This document shows, in pieces, positions 39,168 to 50,713 of a stretch of DNA of 64,000 nucleotides. Position numbers and translations under genes: made by a program. The stretch covers positions 372,001 to 436,000 of the forward strand of contig MCFL01000007.1 in NCBI GenBank assembly GCA_002102555.1. The letters run 5' to 3'. The notes below the pieces were generated by a model, which worked only from the letters and a program-made list of their open reading frames with translations, made no database searches and was not told the DNA's origin. Within the stretch, counting starts at the first letter, position 1. Each line of letters opens with the position of its first letter. This stretch comes from Catenaria anguillulae PL171 (taxonomy: Eukaryota > Blastocladiomycota > Blastocladiomycetes > Blastocladiales > Catenariaceae).

Positions 39168-42100
39168 TCACTCGAGCTCCTCAGGCACAATAACCTCGGC
39201 AAGCGTCTCGAGCAAATCCACCACCAACCCCTTGTTGAGCGCGCCAACCTGCAACATGCCAAACGTGGCCCGCACGCCACTTGCCGCGTTGTTCTTGCCC
39301 AACACCCTGGCCACCACCTCAGGCAACGCCGCCTCGACCAACTCCCTGGCGCGTGCCGCAACCTTTTCCTTTTCCTCGTCCGCCACGGGCGCCGCGGGCA
39401 CGTGCCCGGGTACATTAGCGTGCCACGTGCCGTTGGGCCACAGAGGATCGAGTAGCGCCGACTCGAGCGCTTGCGCGAGGACTTGTGGGTCCGAAACGCG
39501 GTCAAGCAAGTGGACAAATTGGGATTGGATGTGTGACGCGAGTGTCGGGCGCAGCACTTGGGTGATGATGGAGAAGATGCGCGCGCGGAGCGTGCCGTCG
39601 AGGGCAAACACTTGTTTGAGGATGGCGAGCGTAGATTCGATGAGTGCATCGGCTTGGATGGTCGAGAGGGTTGATGGGCCAGTGGAGGTTTGGTCGAGGA
39701 CAGTGATGGCTGCCGATGTGGGTGAGGTGCCAGGTGAAACGGAGAACGTGGTTGGCTGAATGGGCGGTGGGGACGCCGACGTCGGTGAGGCGGTCATCAT
39801 GGCGGGCTGTTTCTTTGGCGACGATGTCGGCAGGGGAGCGGCGGCGGCGGCGACCGAAGAAAGAACGGGTGCAGTGGATGACAGCGTCAATGTTGAAGCG
39901 ACCGATGTGGCCACCGACATGGAACTGGACGTAATGGACTCGACGGACGACGTGAGCGCCGATGGCACCTTTGCCAAAAACTGCTGCCCAGACTCTGAAA
40001 TGGAAGACGCCGCCGAAGACAAGAGCGTCGCCGACGATGCAGAAAATGTGGACGAAATGGACGACAGTCTTGCGCGCGAAGTGGGCGGGCTCGAAGGGAC
40101 CGACCGAATGGAGGAAGCGACCGACGGCGCTGGCGTCCCTGGAACCGAAGGCGACACACTGGCCGTGGGCGACGTGGAAGCAGACGCCGACGGACCGCCA
40201 CCACCAGCGCCGGTGGATGCCAGCGACAAGTTGGACACCTTACGCTTCATAAACTTGCTCGTCATGGACAGTGACCCTTTGCCCACGCCCTTGATGGCAT
40301 TCTTGACGCCCAAAACCGACTTTGCGGCCGTGGTGCCGACGCCAGCCTTGATGGATTGTGCCCCGCTCGTCAACCCGCCTACAATCCCGCCTCCGACCAC
40401 TGCGCTTTTGGCCACTCCAGTTGCCGCCGTTTGCGGTGCCGCATCCATGGCCGCCAAACTCGCAAACCCGCCCGCGCCGCTGCCAAACACAATGGGCTCG
40501 AGTGCCATGAGCCCGCACTCGACGCGGCTCTTGCCCATCATCAACCGACTGACCCTCTCCTCTGCCTCTGCTCCGTCACCGCTCTGCATCATTGCATGCG
40601 CGAGCAGCCGCTCAAGCACCACGAGCTGCATTTGCATTGTGTTGAGGCAACTGGCCGCAAACCCAAGGTCGAGCGTCGAGCACTTGCCCTCAATCAGCTG
40701 TGCGTGCTTGACGGCCAGCGCGGCCGTGTCTTCAATGACGGGCGTCCAGCGCGGGCGGTCGTCAAGCGACACGGACGGGGACCGGTGATGGCGATGTGCA
40801 GGGGTCGCGGATGCAGTGGTACACGTGGCAATAAGCTCCGTGTCCGTCATTTTGGCTCGCACCGATTGCAACTGCGCCCGGGCAAACGCATCCACATACG
40901 CTTGCAACTGGTCGCCCACGAGTTTGGCGGCAGGATCAAACAAGCTTGGGGTTGGATCCAACACGATGCGCTCTTCGAGCGCTTGCGCAAGTCCAGAGGG
41001 CAACACGGGCAGTTTGCGAGAAAAGTATGTGTCAAACACATCGTAGGCTTCCTGCTGGATGGCGGCTCGTGACTGCGGGTCGGACGGGTCGAGCAGCGAC
41101 GTGAATTGCGCATAATGTGCGGCGGCTGCCAAAAACGCAAGCTGGTGGGTGGCGAGCTGCGGGTTGGGCGAGCAGGATTGTAGGTGGGTCTTGAAGGAGG
41201 CGGTCAGGTTTGACGAAGACACGAGCGTCGAGAGGGTCAAAGCGGAAAGCGTGTGTGCGAGGTCAATGAGGTCTTTGCGTGGTGCGGGCGCGATCTCAAC
41301 AGGCTCATCTTCCGGTTGAGCTGCCGGCAGAGGTGGCGTCAATGCGCGTTCGGTTGGAGACTCGGATGATTCGCGTGGGGGCGTCGACGGCGGGGACGGG
41401 AGCGGCGACAGAGGGCTGGCTGCAGGCGTCGAGCATGGCTCCGACTCGGCTGCTGGTGCCACACCGGCGCTCTCTTGCTGTGACACAAGCTCGGTCGAGG
41501 GTAGCGCCGGCGTCGCCTCGGGCGACTTTGCAGACGATAAAGACTCCGACTCGGCCGTTTCGAGTTCAATCCACAGTTCCACCACGGGCACCAGGTCATC
41601 ACCTTCGGCGCCCAGGTCGTAGAATGGGGTCCATCCAACATGTGGGAGTTCGACCAGTGGAACGAGTGCTTCAGCGACGACGGCCTGAGTGCCAGAGGTG
41701 GTGGATGAGCGGCAAAGCTGAAGAATGGTCGTGTCAGTTGCGAGGAGAGGGGATTTGAGCGAGCTGTGAATACAACAGGCAGATTGGTGAGCCTCAAGTT
41801 GGAGGGGACATGGCAAGGATATGTGCCGTACAAGGGGCAGTTTGTATCAAAGACGAATGAAGCAGGTGACGACCCGTCCTCGCCAAACGCATGGGCATCC
41901 ACACGCTTCTCGGCACCACGAAACAAGACGGTGAAGTAAAACTGCATGCCGTCCTGCTCGGCCAACATCTTGAGCGCCTCATTGTGCGCCCGCGTCTGAA
42001 TGATACGCACATTGAGCTCGACCGGTCGCTCAGGCGCAACGCTGACATCGTTGCTGCTGGTGCTACCATCCAGTGCGCCGACGATCAGGCCATTGATGAA

Positions 42101-43174
42101 ATGCGGATCGCTCACCATATTCACGACCGGCCACAGTACCGATGTGCACACAATCTCCTCGACGATCGGGTACACGATCGGACTGTGTGCATCCTGCACG
42201 GGGAGCAAGCCCTTGAGCAGCCGCTCAGCAACCCTGCGCACGCCCTTTGCATGTTCGTCCGGGTTGATGGCCCGTGATACGGCCGATCCAGGCTTGCGAT
42301 TGGCATACTCGGTGACCTTGTCCTGCACCTTGGATCCAACAATGGGCACACCAGCAATCACGGGGTGCACCATTCGCAAATGCGCAACCAAATCACCGGC
42401 GGCACGGGTAGTCAGGTCAACAAGCAAGTCGGCCGTACCGCGTGCAAGCAAACGGGCTTTCAGTTTCATGGCCAGCGTGTTGATTGAAATGGCGATGGCA
42501 GTTGGGAACCGATGCGCACCCGGCCCAGGCGCGGCAAGTGAGGTGGCGAACCAGGATTGCACAAAGTCGCGGATAATGAGGTCGCGCAACGTGGACACGG
42601 TCAAGTCGAGAGGGCCGTGAGCATCAAGGTCCAAAGCGACGGATTCGATGAGAGCTGCGGGTCCACCAATGGATGGATGCAACGTGGAAGCGGTGGGAAG
42701 CGGCGGCGGTGGGTGTTGAAACGAGTGCCGGCGCAGGAGCGACGCACGGCGCGAGGCGCTCCGCGAGGGTGCCCGACGTGACGATTTTGTGCTCGGGCGA
42801 GAAGTGCGGTCGCCCTCTTCGTTGATGAGATGTGAGGCAGCGGACTGGTCGTCATGTTCTGTATCGTCGCTGTGGCGGTCGTCGGCGAGCAAGAAGAGGT
42901 ACAGGTACGCAGCAGAGGCGCCCGCGCCGAGAGCAAAAAGAGCGAGTGGGAAGAAGAGTTTGGGAAAGGCCAGGAGAGTCAGGAGCAGGGCAGCCGCGGT
43001 TGCTGCGGATTTCGGGCTGGCAGCCATGGATGAAGAGACGAGGGCGACAGCTTGCGTGACTTGAGGCGGGATGTCGAAGGGCAACGTGAGGGGCGGAGCG
43101 GCGGTCCCGGATGGGGATGCGGGTGCCGGTGCAGCCCAAGACGCGGGCATGTCCTTTTGCTGTGGCGAATCCAT
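39168..43174 (-). CDS. PXA-RGS-nexin C protein (SNX13/Mdm1-like, no PX seen)
   Basis: Sorting-nexin-like proteins of the SNX13/14/25/Mdm1 group tether ER to vacuoles, lysosomes or lipid droplets. In order: an N-terminal hydrophobic pair (AAALLLTLLAFPKLFFPLAL and ALGAGASAAYLYLFLL), a PXA region (LIIRDFVQSWFATSLA to NMVSDPHFINGLIVGAL), a C2-like stretch (LRLTNLPVVF and HVGWTPFYDLG), an RGS domain (SSSNLTASFKTHLQSC to YVDAFARAQLQ), a long Ser/Thr/Ala-rich linker, and a nexin C-terminal domain (LLDPLWPNGTWH, LGKNNAASGVRATFGMLQ, LNKGLVVDLLETL). I find no PX domain between RGS and nexin C, where relatives have it. One slip of a single base near 41755 lies inside the C2-like part. The start at 43174 is the first ATG. 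About 1,320 residues. Confidence 0.8.
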
Positions 43175-43615
43175 GGTTGGTAAGTATTGTCAAGTTGAGG
43201 TTGGATGCGAGTGACCTGCTGCTGCTGGAGGATGAGGAGCGAGTCCAACGCAACGTGTCTAGCTCCAGGTGTCAGAGGCTGTGGGCGTCGGGCACGGAGG
43301 CACAGGCAGAATCAAAACGAGAATCGGAATGACGAGTCGGTTTTTTTTTTCATGCATATGGGCTCAAAGTGCTCTTCATTACTTGCTGTCCTTGAATATA
43401 TAAATACAATCATCCATCAACGAACATTGAACATTGTATTGATGAGGCGGCAGAGCGGCGCACCAACCGCATACGCCACCCATCCATCACGTGCAAGATC
43501 ACGCCGTGTCCTTCTGCCTCATTGCACCGCCAGACCAAGTCTCAACTCCTGGGCTTTGTCGTTAAGTGAGTCACCCCACATCTTTGATCCACTTCCCATC
43601 ACCATCACCATCACC

Positions 43616-44902
43616 ATGAAGGATCACACGCAACACTGGAAGCAGCACGGCGAGCAAGATCCGATGCCCATGCCCATGCCTGTACCGCATGTGCCGCCTG
43701 TGCCGACATGCCTATCCCCAACTGGCTTGATGACGCTGTCGCAGTCGACGACCGTCTCTGAAGCGCATTCCCTGCAGTCGGCTCCTTTTCCTGCTCCGCC
43801 GCCCCAGTTATCGGCCATATTGCCATGCCAGTCCTCAAATGACCCAGTATCTCAGCTGCCCACCCTGTCGGCCCTGTCGCAGACACTTGAGGTCCCAGAA
43901 GTGATCGCCGCCACGACCAATCAACCCCCTGACTCAGCTCCTGGACCTGACACTCCTGTCCAAAGTCCTTCAATCTCTGCTTTGGCCGTGAGACCTCCGT
44001 CGCAGGACCCTGATCCGATCCCCAACCCGACAACCACAGACAACACGCCAACCCTTGTCATCCCATACCCACTCGCCATCCACATTGCCATTCTCTCGAC
44101 ACTCTGCCCAACACTCTCGCATCCTTCGACTGCGCTTTCCACTACCGTTACCTTGTCACCCGATATGACCATCTCCTCTCCACCGGCCCAAGCTCCGCTC
44201 CCCGCAACGGCCCCAGCCCAAGCGTCATCCCTTGGCTTTGTGCCGTCCGTCCTCGCTTCGCTTCAACACCTCACACTTCCAAGCACGCACCCCAATGCCC
44301 TACTTGCCGTGGACACATGCTCTGCCACCTGGGATCTCGACAAGCTCGTCCACGATCCCGACGTGGGCGTCCTCGCCTCATGCGTCGATCTCGCGTCGCT
44401 GTGTGTACTCGAGCCCGTCAAGTCACAACACGATCATCCCAGTCAGCAACAAGGGGCTGTTGGGTGGCATGTAGTTCCGGAATCGGTCGGCGACTATTGG
44501 GCGTACTTGATGAAATCCACATTGGATCCAGGGTTGATGGCGCAATTGACGAGTTATTTTGGCGAGTACCTCGATCGCAGAGGCAAGTTGGCCAGCGCAC
44601 AGTTCAAGCATACTGAGCTCATGGCGGCGCTGGGACCGGACACAACGTACATAGGCTCTGCCCATTTCATCCTTGTACCTTGTACGTGCCCTCACCTTCT
44701 TTCTGTTATGTGTAGCGAACAGCAAGCCAAAGCAGCGCTCAAGGACCATATCCACAACTTGCACGTGTACAACGAGTACCAAGATCTAGCACAATGCATC
44801 ATGGGCCAGCTTGCAGACATGGACGGCGTGACGGTCAAGCAAGTGTATGAGGAGCTCGGGATTGATCTGGACGAGCCCAAGCCGCGCAAAAAGACGGCTT
44901 GA
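43616..44902 (+). CDS. SWI5: Long protein with C-terminal Swi5 domain
   Basis: Swi5 (Sae3) with Sfr1 helps Rad51 and Dmc1 filaments form during recombination. The last ~60 residues match: KDHIHNLHVYNEYQDLAQCI then MGQLADMDGVTVKQVYEELG. Known Swi5 proteins are often about 90 residues, whereas this open frame has about 428. Residues 1-210 are Pro/Ser/Thr-rich. A middle part (HPNALLAVDTCSATWDLDKL, VVPESVGDYWAYLMKS, YFGEYLDRRGKLASAQFK) looks folded but is not known to me. No intron is needed, although GT-AG pairs occur near 44677-44718. Downstream of the ATG the frame is unbroken to the stop. It is divergent with the PXA-RGS gene, 441 bp away. The long N-terminus could be a fusion or an ancestral form. 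Confidence 0.75.
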   Translation: MKDHTQHWKQHGEQDPMPMPMPVPHVPPVPTCLSPTGLMTLSQSTTVSEAHSLQSAPFPAPPPQLSAILPCQSSNDPVSQLPTLSALSQTLEVPEVIAATTNQPPDSAPGPDTPVQSPSISALAVRPPSQDPDPIPNPTTTDNTPTLVIPYPLAIHIAILSTLCPTLSHPSTALSTTVTLSPDMTISSPPAQAPLPATAPAQASSLGFVPSVLASLQHLTLPSTHPNALLAVDTCSATWDLDKLVHDPDVGVLASCVDLASLCVLEPVKSQHDHPSQQQGAVGWHVVPESVGDYWAYLMKSTLDPGLMAQLTSYFGEYLDRRGKLASAQFKHTELMAALGPDTTYIGSAHFILVPCTCPHLLSVMCSEQQAKAALKDHIHNLHVYNEYQDLAQCIMGQLADMDGVTVKQVYEELGIDLDEPKPRKKTA

Positions 44903-44986
44903 TTTGGAATGGAGTCAAGTGAAGTATTGTTCGGGGATCGATCGGGGAATGTATGTACATAAGCTTGAAACACATGTATGCGAATA

Positions 44987-45542
44987 CTACTGTGAAGCCT
45001 TTGCTGCTGCTGCAGCATCTTCGCTTTCGCTCATGGGATCCACGATAGGCGAGGGCTCGGCCACCTCGACCGGCTCCCATTTGCTACACAAGACGAATCG
45101 CTCGCAGGTTTTCAGAACATGATGGATATGCGACGGGTAACAATACCAACACGCACCCATCAGCAACATCACTGATCCAAAACGCCATAAACAAGACGGC
45201 CTCATCCGGCACATTCAAATGATCCAGCACGGCCTTATCCTCGAGCTCGGCCAGCTTGAGCGCCCCACTCGTCAGCGCCGCATAGTCCACCGTGGAGGCG
45301 ATCTTTTCTTTTGGTGCAAGCAGCCGAATGTCGCGCGCGTCCTTGGACACGAGCTTGGCAATGCGGCGCTTCACAGCCAGGATGGTATCGGTGGCCGAGG
45401 CGGTGATGAAGTAGGTTGTCTTCTGGCGCTTTATGCGCAAGGTCAGCGAGGAAACGGGCTGCCGCGGGCGAACGAGGAGAAAGAAGGAGGTGAGTCACAC
45501 ACGGCGTGGGCAGGGGATGGGGGATCGGGCGGCGGATACCAT
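44987..45542 (-). CDS. ELOB: Elongin B
   Basis: Elongin B is a ubiquitin-like protein that, with elongin C, links cullin-2/5 ligases to substrate receptors and forms part of elongin. The ubiquitin fold reads LRIKRQKTTYFITASATD, then ILAVKRRIAKLVSKDARDIR, KLAELEDKAVLDHLNV and PDEAVLFMAFWI, with the family tail KWEPVEVAEPSP. Exons: 45540-45542 (only the ATG), 45157-45458 and 44987-45083. The first intron (45459-45539) starts GTATCC directly after the ATG and ends GCAG before PVSSLTLRIK. The second (45084-45156) starts GTGCGT and joins DG|KWEPVE. No other in-frame ATG precedes the domain, which is why I accept the three-base first exon. An Ala-rich end closes the protein. Confidence 0.85.
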
Positions 45543-47889
45543 GGTAGGGCGCTGGGATTGTCGATTGCTATGGGCGTTGAATGCAGTCCATGTGTATTCA
45601 AGTCAAACCTGAAGACTTTTTGAATTCGCGCTCGAGTCCACTTAGGGGACGCTTGAATGAGGCGAATCGATGGGCTGCCGATCCGCCCACCTTGCAAGAT
45701 CCACAGTGCAGCCGTAATGGCCCGCTTCCTTCCTCTTGCAGTCGGATTGGATTCGCCGTCTCTTGCTGGCGCCAGCGGGTGAGGCCCGCCGCCACCGCCA
45801 TCCCTTGCATTGACTGCCTAGACACCCCCGTCAGCCCGCTGCTTCTCAACGCTGTCTGTTTCGCCAAACCTCCCCGTCTTTTCAAGCACCTCAACGCCCG
45901 GGCAAGGCTTTCGGGGGTCTGTCTAAGCCCATTTCCGGCTTGCACTGCCATTGGCATGACTCGGCAACGACTGGTAGGACTACCCGACACTTTGCGCTTG
46001 CGGTCCTACTCACTGGCATCGACAGCCCGGATGACACTGGTTCGAGAACGCGTCTCAAACAGCTTGACCTGCTGCAAGAAAAGGGAGATGCCGCAATGAC
46101 AATCGTGAATACACAATGCGTATACATGATGGTTCACTATTTGATCCAATAATGAATCAATCCCAAAAGGAACTCATTGAAGTTACACAACTCGATCGCA
46201 AGATTCCTGTCGACATTTATGTCCAGCCGCTCTTGGCCATGTCACTTTCCATTCCCTCTTCCGCTTTCCCCTCCGAGTCCTCGACCTCCGAAACTGCTCC
46301 GGGGAGCATTCGCGACCAAGTACAGGATGCCTTCGAACAAATGCGCGCGGAAATGGTGCCATATGCTGCTCGCTCTGGCAACAACGACAACACGACAAAC
46401 GCCTCAACTTTTCGAGCAAAGCGGCTCATCATCAGCAGCAGCTATTTGGATAAGCAAACATGTTGACTCTGTCGCAGTACATTGGGGCCCTCCAAACGTT
46501 GCCGCCCATTGAGGCAGCAACCGGCCCAGCCACCACGATCGTCTCTCCGCGCAGGTGGCGAGCAAGCTCACCATGCAGCTGCCCATCAGCAGCTTCATTC
46601 CCGCCTCGCCAACCTCGAGCCGCACCTCCAAGGGCCGATTTCGGTGTTTGTCCATCCAGACTCGGGCCATGGCCAGATCGCCAAAGTATGCAACTTGACG
46701 CCGACCATGTACACGTTCCCAACGGGTGACCTCAATACCATTTCTGCTCCAGGCGCTGACCCGGCCGCCACAATCAACAGCGCCTGCGCCCTCGATCCTC
46801 CGCGCACCATGGCCATGCGTAACGCGCCAATAATCTTGCCAAAGTACCCGTACGATTCGTCCACGCCAGTTCCAGCATCCGCCGTTGGGCAAGGTGTCGC
46901 AGACATGACGTGCGCGCTGGAGCGCCGTTAGGCCATGAGTTGCCGGCCGCCGGCTGCGTTGAAGCGGGTGGCCTTGCACCGTGCCAACGCTGACGTGCAA
47001 GAGGTTCCGGTGACGATCAGTGGTAAAGGTGGTCGTGGAGGGCCAGGGGGCAGCTCCAGTCAGGGGTGGGACGATACAGGTGCCCCTTGTTGAGAATCAG
47101 GTTAGACTCAACTATGACGCCGCTTGACATTCGATGCCGAAGCTTGTTCCTTCGTTGCAAGCGTCACCATCACCGGCATGCTTCCTTCCTCTGCATTTGA
47201 TTTTGACCACAAGCGCCGGCTCGCCGCCCAACTCGGACCCCACATGACGACTGGGATTTCTCGTTGGACCCGGCTCGCACGTCATGCGGAACTTGGGCAT
47301 CACCATGGAGGACCAGTATATATCCGGCTCCTTCATTTGGCATCGGCCGATGAGTTTTCCTTCATGCATCGCCCTCTGTTGGCTCGCTTCGTCGGGCTAA
47401 CACTCCCACCACAACCTCCCCCGCAATCTGTGCTGCGCCAAGCTCACAATCAGCGCGGCCTAGGAACCGGCGACACCAATGGCAAAGACAACCGCAACCG
47501 CAACCGCAACGGTACCAACCGTGCTAGCGCATATCATCAACGAGTTGCTTCTGAGTTGTGTGTGTTGTTTCCACCTCCGCAGCAGCTGCGGGTTTCTATA
47601 CTTGTAAATCTTGTCAAACTGGAGGTGAGACTGGTGGACGAAAACTGGACGTCAACCGACTTGGACTGACATTGATTGGACCGACGGACAAGATGGATCG
47701 CGGTCAGTCAGGCGGAAAATGAATGAATGAAAATTTCATGTCACTTTGCCAGAGACGAGCGATCCATGCAAAGCTAATCCCATCGACTTACAGCAATCCT
47801 CTCGTAGTAACCCCTTGCCACCGGCTCACCCGGCCCTTTGCCTTCTTCACGTCTCACGCCCTTCGCCACACCCAGATCACGTAACCAAA
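45543..47889. other. 2.3-kb region with no assignable gene
   Basis: The region between elongin B and DOA1. Open frames on + at 46460-46930 (MLTLSQYIGALQTLPPIEA; later PTMYTFPTGDLNTISAPGAD) and at 47124-47400 (FVASVTITGMLPSSAFDFDH) have protein-like stretches. They do not join into a model, and I recognise no domain. Given the frame slips elsewhere, a real but unreadable gene is possible. Nothing repeat-like was seen. Confidence 0.35.
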
Positions 47890-50445
47890 ATGACCTCAAC
47901 CACCGACGGCGCTTCATCGACCACGCCCGACTTTCGCCTCTCGGCCATTGTCCCCGCCCACGACCAAGACGCCAAGGACGTGGCCTGGCTCTCCGAAACT
48001 ACCCTCGCCACCGTCTCTCGCGACCGCTCCATCCGCATCTGGTCTGCCGACAACCCGGCCAGCAACTCGGCCACTCTGCTGCACACGCTCGCCGACGCCC
48101 ATTCGGCCTCCTTCATCAACTCTGTCACTGCCATTTCTGGTCCCGATGCCGAATCACCCCAGTTTATCGCGTCTGGCGGCGCGGACAAGACCATCACGAT
48201 CCACGAACCCACGCACGGCAACCTCGTCTTCACGCTCGTCGGCCACACAGACAATGTGTGCGTGCTGTCCCCAATCCCGGGCGTGCCCCTAGGCCTTATC
48301 TCGGGATCCTGGGACAAGACGGCGCGCGTTTGGGTCGGCGGCGAATGCACCTTGACGCTCAAGGGTCACACGCAGGCCGTGTGGGGCGTGCTAGCCCTGG
48401 ACGCATCCACCTATGTGACTGCGTCTGCCGATCGCACAATCAAGTTTTGGGCCGGCGACAAGTGCGTGCACACCATCTCTGCGGGTGGACACTCGGACGT
48501 GATCCGCGGGCTGGCGCATTTGACAACACTCGACCTGGTTGCCAGCGCGTCCAACGACGGCACTGTGCGCGTGTGGACACGGACGGGTGAGCCCGTGGTG
48601 GAAATGCACGGCCACGCGTCGTTTGTGTACAAGGTGGCGGCCAACCCTTCGGTGGGCGAGTGGGTCAGTTGTGGCGAGGACCGCACCGTGCGCGTGTGGG
48701 TTGATGCAGAGTGCAAGCAGACCATCACGTTGCCCAGTACCACCGTGTGGAGTGTGGCCGTGAGTCCTTCGGGCAAGGATTTGGCCGCGTGTACATCGGA
48801 CGGACACTTGTACTTGTTTTCGCGCACGGTTGACAGGCAGGCAAGTGCCGAGGTGGTCAAGCAGTATGAGGAAACGTTGGCGGCATCGGCCATTCCACAA
48901 AATCAGATTGGCGATATCAACAAGGAAAAGTTGCCTGGGCCTGAAGCCTTGCAAAATCCGGGCAATCGCGATGGCCAGGTGTTGATGGTCAAGGTCGAGT
49001 CGGGCAATGTGGAGGCACACCAGTGGTCCGTGGCGCAAAAGAAGTGGATCAAGGTCGGGGATGTCGTGGATGCGATTGGTGCTGGGCGCAAGCAGGTGTA
49101 CGAGGGCAAGGAGTACGATTACGTCTTTGACATTGACTTGGGCGGTGGGCCAGGCACCATGATCAAGCTGCCTTACAACATTACCGGTACATACTAAGGA
49201 CTGTCCTGGTGTCACTGTCACCATGTTCCACTGTCATGCTGCTGACCCCAATATCAATTGCTTGCGTGTCACAGAAAACCCCTACTCGGCAGCACAAAAC
49301 TTTATCTGGAAGCACGAGCTGTCGCAAGAATTCCTCGACCAAATTGCGCAATTCATTGTGACCAATACAAAGGGCCACACGGTCGCCTCGTCCGAGCACG
49401 CTGCTGCCGCCTCGCAGTACGTTGACCCATTCACGGGCGGAAACAGGTACACGCCCGGCGGGATTGCGCCAACGACCGCACCCTCCGCTGCTCCAACTAC
49501 AGGCGCTACCAACGCGGCCGCATTCAATCCATGGACATCGGGATACACCACGGGCACGCTTTCGTCCGGGTCCACACCTTCTGCTCCGAGACCCACTGGC
49601 CGCCCCGCCGTTGTGCCCGTCCGCGACATGGTCTTGTTCAAGCAAATCAATTATGCGGCCATTGCCACCAAACTCGCCTCGCTTCAATCCGAGCTCGGCA
49701 TCACCTTGCATCCATCCGCGCAATCCGCGGTCGATGTTGAGCAGCACCCGTGGTCGATTGCCAAGGCCATCCTGACGCACCCGCAATGGCCAAAGGCGCA
49801 AGCGTTCCCGGCGCTGGACCTGATCCGGTACTATGTGCTGTCGCACGAGCTGAGCGACGAGGAGGCAGCGCAGGTGGTGGTGTGGGTGACGGAAATGGCG
49901 AGCGCGCCTAATGCCTCGGATCCCGTCAAGATGTTGGCCGTGCGTGTTTTGGTCAACATGTACCATTTGGTGGGCAATCGAGGTCGTGTTGCGGGCCAGG
50001 TCGAGACATTGTTGGTGCTCGTCAATGAGATGCGCGCGTCCGCCAATAAGAATGTCAGGGTTGGTGTGGCGACATTTCTGCTCAAGTACGTCCCCCATTT
50101 TAGTTCTCTTTTCGCCGCTCGAGCTTGATGTGCGTTTGGCTCACCTTGCTCCTGTACACCACGCTGTGACCATGTAGCGCGGCCATCTTCATGACGCAAA
50201 CGGGCCTGCACACGGACGTGATGAATGTGATTGCCCTACTGGCCGAAATGGTGCCGAGCGAGGCCGACCCAGAAACGCTGTACCGTGTTGTGGTGGCTCT
50301 TGGCACAATGGCGAGCTTGGGCGCAACCGTCAAGCCTTACATGAACGGATTGGGCGTCAAGGCTGCATTGGTTGCATTGACAAACAAGGCCGATGTGGAA
50401 CAGCGCACAAAGGATGCAGCCGTGGATTCCTTGGCCCTCATGTGA
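47890..50445 (+). CDS. DOA1: Doa1/Ufd3/PLAA, Cdc48 cofactor
   Basis: Doa1 (Ufd3; PLAA in animals) binds ubiquitin and Cdc48/p97 and serves in ubiquitin recycling, organelle clearance and stress. All three family parts are in order. A seven-blade WD40 propeller covers residues ~20-310 (GGADKTITIHEPTHG, GSWDKTARVWVGGE, SADRTIKFWAGDKC, NDGTVRVWTRTGE). A PFU domain (LMVKVESGNVEAHQWSVAQK to YDYVFDIDLG) binds ubiquitin. A PUL armadillo domain at the C-terminus (AKAILTHPQWPKAQAFPALD and on) binds Cdc48. Introns at 49187-49274 and 50086-50177 join NIT|ENPYSAAQNF and LLN|AAIFMT. No frame slips. The start ATG follows a C-rich leader. Size, ~790 residues, is typical. Confidence 0.95.
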
Positions 50446-50713
50446 TTCTAAGCGAGGCATTGGACGGTGCGATGGGTTCAAGTATCATCGGTTTTGTTGG
50501 AATTGGTTTGTTTTGCTGTGTGTGTACATTACTGCAGCGCTTGTGTTTTGTTTTGACGTAAATAATCAAGGAATGCGGGATATGAAGCGAAATTTGCAAT
50601 TGGGCACAGGAATGGAGACGGATGGGATACGGAAAGGGATACGGGAATCAAGGGCTCGCAAATAAAGCAATCAGTGCAAGCAAAAAACACAATGGCAAAC
50701 ATAATTATGACAA

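Noticed and set aside
39760-40788. 342-residue + strand open frame
   Set aside because: Antisense to the Ser/Ala/Thr linker of the PXA-RGS gene; no domain of its own.
43595-43617. Short CATCAC repeat before the Swi5 gene
   Set aside because: A brief simple repeat in the 5' leader, not a mobile or structured element.
49181-50098. 305-residue - strand open frame opposite DOA1
   Set aside because: Mirrors the PUL-domain coding exon; the + strand protein matches its family closely.
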